The notes under the pieces are model-generated. The model had not been told where the DNA came from. It did not search any database and was given only the letters and a program-made list of their open reading frames with translations. Position numbers and translations under genes: made by a program. DNA of 64,000 nucleotides from Holothuria scabra (taxonomy: Eukaryota; Echinodermata; Holothuroidea; Aspidochirotida; Holothuriidae), in assembly GCA_037179385.1 (NCBI GenBank), contig CM074179.1, positions 2,728,001-2,792,000 on the forward strand, given 5' to 3'. Below, piece after piece: positions 24,923 to 34,419 of the stretch. Every line of letters begins with the position of its first letter. Within the stretch, counting starts at the first letter, position 1.

Positions 24923-25740
24923 GTGACATGAAATGCACCCCAGATCTCAGACTATGACTATACCTGTTTACTGTAAGTTGTAACTGATGAAGGCCTATAA
25001 AACTAGCCTAGGCTACCATGCAAAATATACTGTATCAGCCTAAAGTTCTAACTGTTCAGTCTGCTTGTACAATTAACTAAGTGTGCGAAGTAAATTTTGG
25101 CAAAGTCCTGGGTCAGGATTAAAAAAATCCCTGCTATTTAAGCTCTGTGATCCATCATAAACTGTTATGATGAAGGCTTGGCTTCTAGGACAAAACCTAG
25201 GCTGGGATAGCTTCCAAGTTCAAAATGAAGACTGGTGTCCATGTGGCAGTCGAGATTCTGCCAATGTCATGATTTTGGTCACTACTGGGCTAACTTTGAG
25301 TCTGACAATCTGCTTGGGTTGGCTAGGCCTTACATTGGAGAAATCTTTCAACGATTTCAATTCAAGTGAACCCGTTTAGTTAATGGTTATGGATCCGGTA
25401 ATGCTTGTCGGGATTAACGTTAGGCCACCCCACGTTAGTTACACTAGGCCTATTTCACAGTTAGGCCTAACGTTAGAGGCAAATCAACTCATATTCAGTA
25501 GCATGTTAGTTGCCAACACTTACGTGTTCATCTGAATGGTTCTTTTCCTACATACGACCAGCACACATGGGCTTTTCGTACCACTTTATAGTTCGTTGTG
25601 TACTTGTAATCACAGAATTGCAAAATTGATCTTTTTGTCCAAATTAGATAACATGAAACCAGTTAATAGTATGTGCGTTCTTCGTCGACTTTGTGAACGC
25701 TACGCTCTGCATCCATATTTCGCGGAATCGGTAACCCGCT

Positions 25741-25822
25741 TTCTAGGACCTAAAATGGCGCCCAATGTTTACGTATGACGTCACAATTCGCTAGTTGGCC
25801 AAACTCTTTAAATATATGGCTC
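25741..25822 (-). repeat. right arm of the long-range inverted repeat
   Basis: Reverse complement of the 19.5-kb arm: TTCTAGGACCTAAAATGGCG, then TTGGCCAAACTCTTTAAATA and TATGGCTC. The segment between the two conserved blocks differs from the left arm and here includes a TGACGTCA site. Confidence 0.6.
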
Positions 25823-25859
25823 TGTACAGCGCATTTAATATTAATAACTAAGCATAGCG

Positions 25860-26110
25860 TTGCCCTTGGCGAATTGCCGCCAGGCAAGGACATTGCGTGC
25901 CGTTCCAGTAGTCAATGACTGGCGAATTACCGCCACTGTTCAGTTTGTAGTTACTAGGCTAATTAGTTTAACGTTACGTTGATCGGTGAATTATCGCCGC
26001 TACTAGTATTGTTAACCTACTGTAAGTTCCCTGAGAGTGATCCAGGACCGTGTGAATCGTCTGCCACGTCTGTTACTGTTAGTGAACACAAGACTTGGGG
26101 TAAGTTTGAC
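25860..26110 (+). promoter_or_regulatory. GC-richer block with a consensus splice donor; possible 5' exon
   Basis: A locally GC-richer stretch with repeated GGCGAATTACCGCC-type words precedes AGACTTGGGGTAAGTTTG, a good donor for a plus-strand noncoding first exon. With a minus-strand gene at 22-23 kb, a divergent promoter is conceivable. No initiator or TATA box is convincing, so this is a weak inference. Confidence 0.25.
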
Positions 26111-26384
26111 TCATGTTTTTCTTATCCTAAGTGTTAGTAGTATTTAGGCTAATACCTTAAACTACTAAACATGTTTCATGTAGAAATTGTAGTGGACAAT
26201 GATCTGTTTAAATATCATAAGTGTGTTGGTGGGAATCATCAAAATTTGGTGTGGTGAGTAGTTCCATATGTAATAAAATACACCCTCTGGAAGTCACCAT
26301 GAACCCTGGGTTATATATACTGTCAATCATTGTAAACTAAAGTTGTTTTCTGAGTACAAGACCAGCAGCACAGGTATTAAAACC

Positions 26385-26440
26385 AGGTTATGAGTAAGGG
26401 TACCAGGTCATGAGTACGAGTACGGGTACTACAACACTGA
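26385..26440 (-). repeat. isolated GTACGGGTACC units ending in a hAT-like terminus
   Basis: Contains GGTACCAGGTCATGAGTACG and then GTACTACAACACTG. Read on the minus strand it starts CAGTGTTGTAGTAC, like the MITE at 33,277. It shares units with the array at 14.8 kb. Probably one end of a related element. Confidence 0.45.
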
Positions 26441-26819
26441 CTGTAACACCCAAAACAGTATACAGCGGCTTCGTCCATGTTACAAACACACAAACCTAGC
26501 TTCCAATAACTTGCCATGGCCTATGAACGAAGACTCGAACTCTGCTAAGCTATCTTGTGCACACGGAGTTGCTGATCTAGTATGAGCAGCAGTGAGGAGC
26601 TATTCCTGTCGTAACCCTGCAGGGAAAGACGGGTTTATCGTGTGAGTGACGAGACCGTGAAATTTCTGTTGTAACTCCCTGATTGAAGCATGTTTCCTCT
26701 CTTCTCGGAGTTATAACGCTCTGTCGGAACCGTGTCGTAAGTACGTTTATACGCACGTACATGCAATGCTTCGCACGCAGGGAATTCCCTTTGTCTAAAT
26801 TCACAAAGATTGTCAAATA

Positions 26820-28698
26820 ACAACCCGATTCCCGGCCAAATGGCGTGTATTAGGCACATTTTTAAACCCATTTGGCCGGGATTTTTACCACTTAGCGGCC
26901 AAAACGGAATATTGTGGCTACAAATTGCGACATAGGCTTGTACGGACATTGGCAGTTTTAGTTCACATATTTGGCCGAAAAAGCTTGACATATATTTAAG
27001 AAAGTTTGTCATATCAAACAGGACTGCCAGATCATTGGCCAAATCGCGGTTTGTTATATTATGAGATAATGTGTCAATCGTATAACGAAGGCTTAGGTAG
27101 GGATCTAGATGAGTATAGCGATACGAGATGAGAGAGACGCACAGACAGAGAGAGTAAAGATTTCAGTTCTATTTCAGCATGATTAATGATCTTTATTCAT
27201 TTCAACTTCAATCAACGGCCAACCAAAAAAAAAAAAAAAAAAAGATTGTTAAAATCATTCATGTACACGATGACTACATGCTTCTCCTTCGAGGTCTGTT
27301 GCACGAGTGTCCAGCTTGCAGGTTCGGTCTCGTGAATCTTGCGAGCTCTGAACACCTACAGTTCCCTGATTGGTCAAAACTTATGACGCACCCATATAAA
27401 TAAGTATTATGATGTAAATGACCAATGAGGAGGCTACAAAAGGAGAAATTGCCCACACCTTGAAAATATGGGTTGCGGTGTGCACGTGGAACTAGGGCGA
27501 TGTAATATGTCACGTCCACGGGTAACACGTGACGGGAAACAGGAAGGGCCCTGGGAATCTAGAACAAAAGGAAGGGCGAGTTGCTCGAAAACAACAAGAT
27601 GACATCTACTAAAGGTCATGGAGAGTGCATCATACTACATAAAAAAATATCTGAAAGAACATAATATTAAAAGATTGAAATATGTTTAAAAGATTGTGAT
27701 ATATTTGAAAGACGATAATATATTTGAAAGATTGTAATATATTAGAAAGATTGTAATTGTAAGGTTGTAGATGAAAATTAATCTGACACCTTCACTTGGT
27801 TGTTAACTTTGAATCTCAAACTGTATTAACGCCTTGTGTATAAAAGACATTAAGTCTGGTCTTGTTCGAAATCTGCAACAATTAAACATAACAATTTAAG
27901 AAACTGACACTAATCACCCAACAAGCACAAACCATACAGCAGCACACATCACACAACACACGTCACACCTCAGAAACCAACGTAACAGTGATAGACTAGC
28001 ACACCGCACCAACTTCCAAACACTCACTACAGAATTCACACTGCCCCACATACTGCTGATCGATAACTCGAACACAACAAACTAACGTTATGCGAATAAT
28101 GCAGTACAACGGGTTTAATTAGGCCTAGTACGGGTTTAAGACCTAGCCAAGTTGAAGCAAGTCTTCAACCAAGCAGAAATTCTCTACGTTTATATGTGGC
28201 TTATTTTGTCGATAGATTATCCCCTAAGAACATGGCATGTACCAAACAAACCTTTAATGATCTCTCAAACTCAAAACCAATACCCAAACCTTCTACTTAC
28301 TTCGTAAGCCCTCAAAACAACCAAATAGTTTTCACAACTTTATCAACAAAAGTTAATGCGAGCGTCCATTTTGAACAACTAACAATTAATGGCGCTCTTC
28401 AAAAATATCTCCAACGATACAGTAATATATTTGAAAGATTGTAACACATTTAAAAGATGGTAATATATTTAAAAGACTGTAATTTATTTTAAAAGTTTGT
28501 AATATATTTAAAAAGATTGGAATATATTTAAAAGATTGTGATATGTTTTAAAGATTGTAATACATTTAAAAGATTGTAATATTTCAAAGATTGTAATATA
28601 TTTCGAAGATTTTAATATATTTTAGAGTGTTATACTTCTTCAAGATTGTCTTACTTTTCAAATCATTGTTATATAATTAGAAGATTGTCATATGATCA
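26820..28698 (+). mobile_element. AT-rich subrepeat element, left part, interrupted by insertions
   Basis: TTTGGCCG-type words and AAGAAAGTTTGTCATATC at 26,850-27,055 resemble 7,560-7,760 in reverse. From 27,650 to 27,775 and from 28,425 to 28,695, units based on TATATTTAAAAGATTGTAA are repeated with variation, about 10-12 times in the second block. LTR-like copy C sits inside this element. The 27,780-28,425 stretch holds no recognised gene. The element appears to resume at 30,900-31,110. Confidence 0.5.
27062..27645 (+). mobile_element. LTR-like dispersed repeat, copy C
   Basis: Starts TGAGATAATGTGTCAATCG and ends CATACTACATAA. It is more diverged than A and B: the A run (27,225-27,243) is preceded by unrelated sequence from about 27,105 to 27,180. 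The downstream half keeps the CCAAT-like, TATAA-like and CACGTGACGGGAAACAGG segments. It interrupts the AT-rich subrepeat element, so it inserted later. Confidence 0.5.
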
Positions 28699-28870
28699 GT
28701 GGCGTAGCCAGGACTATTGGACGGGGGTGGGGCTAACATACCGAAAGACTATCTAAGCGGAGCGCCACCATCGGTTGGCGCGGAGCGTACAGAAAATTTT
28801 GAAATATCGCAACCCCTCAGACAGCCGGAAATGGCATTTCCCAGGTTTGTAAGTAGAGTTTAAGCAGTCG
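28699..28870 (+). repeat. hAT terminal module with GCGCCA-TGGCGC hairpin
   Basis: Starts CAGTGGCGTAGCCAGG directly after the AT-rich repeat. Further in, GGAGCGCCACCATCGGTTGG then CGCGGAGCGTACAG can form a hairpin (GCGCCA against TGGCGC). It ends with ATGGCATTTCCCAGG. Related modules occur at 29.76, 30.04, 30.29 and 61.35 kb. I infer that this is the terminus of the hAT element whose transposase relic lies at 29.3-29.6 kb. Confidence 0.55.
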
Positions 28871-29322
28871 TTAATTTGAACTATCTTTTTCAATAAAATG
28901 TTCACTTCAATAAAAAAAAAATGAGTCAATTGCAGAAAAATCAGAAAGTTTCCAAATAAGCTACAGATACGTCACAAGGTTTTTGGTGTGGGGATGGGAC
29001 AAAGTCGACAAATCGTCTCCATTCTTAAGCGCCGTCTTAGTGGCTGGTGAAAGGTGAAGAGGTATTGTATGAGGGTAAATTTGATAAATTTAGGCCGATT
29101 AGTGGGGATGATCATCAACTGCCGATAAAGATTTATCAAAAGGAACATTTTCTACACGCACAGTTGGATCAGATCGAGAAACATAAAAAAAATCTCAATC
29201 ATGACTGTAACTTGAGAAAAAGTATAAACATACTAGTTACAATTGATGTTAACCAACAAAATGTACACGGTTCACTATAAGCCCTAGCTGAATAAGTATA
29301 GGCTGATTTTAAAATCCGAAGT

Positions 29323-29612
29323 CTAGACCTCTATGCGTTTTTTCACAAACAGTTTCAGAACCTCGTCAGTATCCATGGTGCCAGCCACCTCTCGTTCAAC
29401 AGAAAGAAGCACGAGGGATATGAACCGTGTTTGTGCCATAGTGGAGCGGAGCTTAGATTTAATAATTCCCATATTTCAAAAAAGCTGTTTCTGCTGAAGT
29501 TGAAGTAACTGGCATTGAGGCAAATCCTATCAATACTTTAGAGAGACATTTGTACACATTGTCACGTCCTAATGTTTGCAAGTGTTTTAACAGCCCTATG
29601 CCTGGTAAGGAT
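29323..29612 (-). pseudogene. hAT transposase C-terminal relic (frameshifted)
   Basis: On the minus strand one frame reads LLKHLQTLGRDNVYKCLSKV then LIGFASMPVTSTSAETAF and a stop. After a frameshift, a second frame reads IIKSKLRSTMAQTRFISLVL then LSVEREVAGTMDTDEVLKLF and stop TAG at 29,325-29,323. The P-V-S-T-x-S-A-E-x-x-F and L-R-S-T-M motifs are characteristic of the hAT dimerisation region in ZMYM/TTF-type animal hAT transposases. The catalytic N-terminal part is absent or unrecognisable. Confidence 0.75.
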
Positions 29613-29754
29613 ATTTTTGCTTGCCATGTACCTTCATCTATTTCATACAGCTGTTTTTAGTTTTCAGATGGTGGTACATCAAATTCATTGGCGTGAACAG
29701 GATTTTCTTCTTTTGTGTGGGGCTGTGGGAGGGGATACATTGGGACTGGAGCTT

Positions 29755-30440
29755 ACTATCTAAGCGTAGCACCACCATCAGTTGGCGCGGAGCGTACAAA
29801 GAAAATTTTGGATTTTAACACCTCCAAGATGGATGGAAATGGCATTTGTCAAGTTTAACCGTCTTCATTCTGGTGAGAAAATTTTGTGATTTTTCTCAGA
29901 TTCAAACACGCTTTTGAGATACTATTTAGCTCAGTTCATCACTCCGCTGGACAATGGATCCTAGGATTGCAAATTTGAAATCCTGCTCCAAGTTGCGAGC
30001 AGCTGTTCCAGTGAACGAGTGAGTAAGGTGTTTCCATAGGCGTAGCGGAGCATTTCAGTTTGGGGCAGAAGATTTTTTTCCCCAAAAATGTAATTCTTCC
30101 CGAAAGACAATCTAAGCGGAGCGCCACCGCTTGTTGACGCGAAGCGCCAGAAAATTTGAAAATTCGTACCTCTCAGATAGTCGAAAATGACATTTCCCAG
30201 GCTTATAAAGGAGATCCAAGCAGTCGATATTTTTAAGTTTTCAATTGCAGATAAACGTTCACTTCAAACTAAAATTCAACCAGAAAGACTAAGCTGAGCG
30301 CCACCATTGGTTGGCGTGAAGCGTACAGAAAATTTTGAAATATGGGACCCCTCAGACAGTCGAAAATGACATTTCCCAGGCTTATAGAGGGATCTAAGCG
30401 GTCGCTCTTTGAGTTTCCGTGTGTAAAACATTTTCACTTG
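29755..30440 (+). repeat. cluster of three hAT hairpin modules
   Basis: Modules at about 29,760-29,860, 30,037-30,215 and 30,288-30,405 each contain a variant of AGCGCCACCATTGGTTGGCG followed by CAGAAAATTTTGAAAT and AAATGACATTTCCCAGGC. The second begins near CATAGGCGTAGCGGAG, a decayed CAGTGGCGTAGC terminus. Repetition of the module suggests nested or tandem insertions of one hAT family around the transposase relic. Confidence 0.55.
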
Positions 30441-30889
30441 AAACTTAAATTCTGCTGAACTAAAGATGTCATTCTGGATGTCAGGTAAGGTATATCTGGT
30501 ATTTCTTGCAGAATGCTCGAGACGTTTATTTATGGTGCCATCATTTCTCCCTAAGTTTCAAGGATCTCCAGGAAAAGACCCTTGGTCAATGACTCACCTC
30601 TTTCACCATGTCCCCTCAAGTTATACTCAGTATATATTGCCCTTGATCATTACTAGTTGGCGGTGCATTTCACTATTTTCAATTTTTCATTACGTATTAG
30701 GGACTGCTAAAAGGCAACAAACTGTATGTAATCACTGTCTAGAAAAGAAGGAAGCAGAGAGCTGCTAATAGCAGCTCCCTGAAGAAAGTAAGATTTCCCT
30801 CAGTGGTAACTTTAGCAAATGTTGAAAGACTGTGGTTTTTCACAAATTTTACATTCCCCGGACATTGATCAGTAAAACAGCCCTATTTT

Positions 30890-31110
30890 ACTATTTGTAG
30901 TGCGTGTAAATGAAAAGATCGTCAAATATTTCAAAGTGTGTCACATATTTCAGTATTGTCATTGCACTTAAGAACGTAAATTTCCATTTTTGGAGGTTAA
31001 TTGAACTTGTAGGAGTAAAACAAACAGTGAAATACGTAAATCTCAAACAGAACTTGAAACAGTTAGGCTTTTAGTAGTAAATTCCCTGTTCTCGCGCCAT
31101 ACAGTCCACC
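30890..31110 (+). mobile_element. AT-rich subrepeat element, right terminus
   Basis: Reverse complement of 7,190-7,345 with about 80 percent identity by eye. It ends CCTGTTCTCGCGCCATACAG. The GGCGCGAG block marks the shared boundary of both copies. Confidence 0.55.
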
Positions 31111-31119
31111 CAGAACTTT

Positions 31120-32190
31120 TAAAAAATTCCAACTTTGTCAGTGAACACCCAACTGCTCCCATTCAACCACCAAATTGAAGCCAACCCAGCTGAAACTTAC
31201 CTTTGTAATCCTTTGGGATAAAACCCTTCAAGCCTAAAATAATTACCTAATTAGTATAATTATGAAATTCATATTTTACCCCCTCCCTCCCCCCCCCCCA
31301 AAAAAAAACCCACCAAGTCAATATTTCTTTTGGAAATTGGCCGGGGCATCCAAATCAAGCTAACTTGAAAACACACACTCAAGCTAAAAAAAAAAAAACA
31401 CTTGTAAGGGTGGTAGCTATAGGATTTGGCCAATATTCAATTAGAATCATTGAAAAATCCCGCAAATATTACCCCAAAATCATCGATCCGAACAAAATAT
31501 TATATCTTGACAACCACAAGTCCGATTTTGTTCCTTGAACTCAAATGTAGCTCTCAGGATTTGTAATCAAGTTAGACCTTTTTGGGAGGCTAGGCTTTAG
31601 TGCAACCCGTGCCAGTACATACATGTGCACAGTATACCGTCACTTGTGTCGTAACTACTACACTGTCGTCCAAAGTGGCCTCCAAAATGACTTTAGATGA
31701 CAGATGGAGACTTGGAGATGGTCCTGAGTGATTCTCTGTTGGTTCTGGATGATTCTGGGTCCTCCACGGAGGAAGTAATTTGCCACCGCGCCGGCCTGGA
31801 GGGGACGAGGATCCAGCCCTCCGGTGTTACTCTGTGGGATATACCCATAGAGCAGGATATAGGAACTAGAGTACGGACTCACAATGGCGCGTACGTAAAT
31901 CGTCTGTGATTGCATGGAGACACGGTATCCCTGTTCACTCTGGGCATGACTTGGGCAAAAGTTACGCGGGGAGCGATCATTTGTGTACGAACTGTATGGC
32001 AGAAATCGATTCGCCCAATACCTGCGACTTATTCGTCCTTGTAAAATGTGTATTTCATCCTAAAAAGTGGCATAAGCTGTTCGCTTTCACGCGTAAAGAT
32101 ATTTTCTAACTTTTCACATCAACTGAAATGGTCGGCAAGGGGCTGAATTTGCTTTTCAGTGATAAAAAGAGTAACGTTCGAGGAACGCAC
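31120..32190. other. intergenic stretch with two overlapping unassigned ORFs
   Basis: 31,697-31,909 reads an acidic 70-codon frame (MTDGDLEMVLSDSLLVLDDS...). A second frame from 31,906 to 32,109 continues with a Cys-x2-Cys pair (HLCTNCMAEI). A one-base shift would join them. I do not recognise either. They could be a decayed transposon gene or chance. Confidence 0.25.
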
Positions 32191-32199
32191 TCATGCAGG

Positions 32200-32395
32200 C
32201 AAGGACAACTCGCCCTTGTAAGACAAAACGGCCTCACAGTTCCAAGTGCTTTTGTAAAGTCGGACAACTCGGTACCTACTAAAAGCATATAGCCCTTCAT
32301 ATACAGACAATTCGGCGTCTTAATGAAGCTGGCTACTCAGACAGCTCGGCACCTAATGAAACTCCGAACAGAGGAGACAACTCGCCCCCAAATGA
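32200..32395 (+). repeat. degenerate periodic GACAACTCGG repeat
   Basis: Five occurrences of GACA(A/G)(C/T)TCG start at 32,204, 32,263, 32,306, 32,340 and 32,375, the last three each followed at similar spacing by AATGAA. Spacing shrinks from 59 to about 35 bp. Probably an old tandem array. Confidence 0.5.
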
Positions 32396-33276
32396 AGTCG
32401 CAAATGTAGGCCTGTCCTAACATTCCAACATTTTTCTCATGTTTGATTTTACATATTTCCTGTGGAGATTGAAAAAAGGACGTTAAAAAGGAAGGAATAT
32501 TTTACTAAACTGAATACCTGGGTCACTGGGTGGGGAGGGGTTTTTATCATTTTTTTTTTCTTTTTCAGTCTCAAATTAAAAACTATGCCTAGTAAAGTAG
32601 TATAGACTGGGCAGCACAAGTAGCATGACGTGACTGATGTTATTTTATTTTAGTAGCTGGTCAGCTGTTAGTCATATGTTGTAAGTGGTTGACTGAAAAG
32701 ATGAACCAGAATATTTTTGCCAATTGAATCAGTCAGCTTGATATACAGTGGGTAGAAAAGTTACTTAACGTTACTCCCTTCTACGGCTGACTAAAATTTC
32801 TCATGAAAGTGACTCATTGAGCCTTGTGAATTAGGGGCACCTAATAAAATACTGTAACTACAGATGCCAAACTGAAAAGAGAAGATTTGAACAGACATTC
32901 TATCTTTACTACATTGTTTTATTTTTGTACCCTTTTTCTTCCTTTTTCACATACAGATGTTTTTAATTTACAGCTATAAGGAATAATGATGTAGTAGGGC
33001 TACAGGTGCAATTTCTTTCTAATCATTTGAAAAGGAGTGCAAAAAATTGGGAAAGGGAAGACTGGCAATAGCCACAGTGCACCTTTGAATTTTTTTGAAA
33101 TGTCACTCCACAATTTCTCACGGTACCTTCCAAGGTGTAGGCTGCAATGTGGCCGGTACCATGATATGCAAACTACTGCACAGCCTAACTAAAGCCAAAC
33201 TAAAGCCTACTATATGTGTCTCTTGTATAAAATACTTCTCAGCTTGTCATAATGGCAACAGTGAGCTTGAAGAAAC

Positions 33277-33465
33277 CAGTGTTGTAATCGAGTCACTAAA
33301 TCTAGTGACTCAAGTCACCAGTTTTCAAACTTTTAAGTGGCTCTACTCGAGTCATTGACTCGAGTCACTGAACTATTCCAATGGGGAAATAACTCCTGAA
33401 TTCTATCGAGTCACTATCATTTTGAGAGAAGTACGTGACATGAGTCCTGATTTGTTACAACACTG
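33277..33465. mobile_element. 189-bp hAT MITE with 8-bp target duplication
   Basis: The ends are CAGTGTTGTAA and TTACAACACTG. The flanking octamers GAAGAAAC (33,269-33,276) and GCAGAAAC (33,466-33,473) match at 7 of 8 positions, as expected for a hAT insertion. The interior is rich in GAGTCACT and AGTGACTC words in both orientations, typical of subterminal transposase-binding repeats. Noncoding. Confidence 0.75.
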
Positions 33466-33896
33466 GCAGAAACTTGAAGCACTAGTTTACTGGCATGCAT
33501 GAAGAGTAAGAAGCAGAACATGAATAGGCCTACATGTACAGTATACATTTGTCTGATCCACTTCTTCTTCAAACAATGTTAAAAAGGTTCAATTCTACCA
33601 ACCATTTTAGTCCAATCACAGTCACATGTTACATTACTTCTCTAATTTCTCTGGGCACTTGGAAGTCTTTAAAACTGTTGTCAAGTATAATAAAGAATGC
33701 AGTCTTTCACCAGCAGCTGACATTGCTTCACATAATTTTGCTTTGGCTTGTTGAATCTCTCCCTCATTGCAACTGTCTATAAACTCCAGTATAAGGTATG
33801 GTGATCCGGAATTAACATTTTCTTTCAAAGTATTCAAGGTGTACATGATGATAATCAAAAGTCAGTTGACACTTTGTAGGTTAAGTGAACCTGGAC

Positions 33897-34189
33897 TTAA
33901 AAGATGACACCCAAGCAGTTCCAATTCTCTTATCCTTCTTCAATAAGCCCCTCGATCCCTCCTCTGCCTAAAATTCATCCTCATCCAGACACAATCTCAG
34001 TCTGTTACTTCAGGGTGATCATACTTGATCCCAGCGTGTAACCAAACATTCTCAGTACAGTGTGTATCAGTTCTGTACTCTGCACTTTTTGAACTTGCTT
34101 TCAGTCAAAGAGTAGAGCCAATTGGCAATTTCTGTGGATGTGGACTAACTACAAAATTTATAGTTTGGGGTGAGAGAATCAAGCTTTAA
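33897..34189 (-). mobile_element. TTAA-flanked MITE family, copy next to an exon-like ORF
   Basis: Lies between TTAA at 33,897-33,900 and TTAA at 34,186-34,189. It shares CATCCTCATCCAGACACAAT, GTTACTTCAGGGTGA and TTTGGGGTGAGAGAATCAAG with the other copies. The left tip is less conserved than in the 24.6-kb copy. Confidence 0.5.
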
Positions 34190-34226
34190 ATGTCTTTGTT
34201 CACTTCATTATCTGCTTGTGTGGCAG

Positions 34227-34410
34227 GTGCCTTTAGACATGACCACATCCAGCGTAAAGTACAGGAAACAGTCCATGGCCAGCAGCACTATGAATCTGAC
34301 ATCCCTTGGTTTTCTCCCTGCAAGTGCAAGAAAAATATGAAACCATCAGTTTCTGTTTGGGGTGAAGATTATGTATTAAAACCAAATGCAACCCGTAGCA
34401 TAGTACACAG
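34227..34410 (+). CDS. candidate internal exon, product unknown
   Basis: 184 nt bounded by CTTGTGTGGCAG|GT and CACAG|GTATAG. One frame is open for 60 codons (AFRHDHIQRKVQETVHGQQH..., then DIPWFSPCKCKKNMK, then VWGEDYVLKPNATRSIVHR), with protein-like composition. It starts by completing a codon with two bases and ends with two spare bases. No matching neighbour exon was found. It could be a real exon of a plus-strand gene or a chance ORF. The protein is not recognised. Confidence 0.35.
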
Positions 34411-34419
34411 GTATAGTAG

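Noticed and set aside
26635..27042. 135-codon minus-strand ORF
   Set aside because: It lies across the edge of the AT-rich subrepeat element and has no recognisable domain or splice context. A chance frame is likelier.
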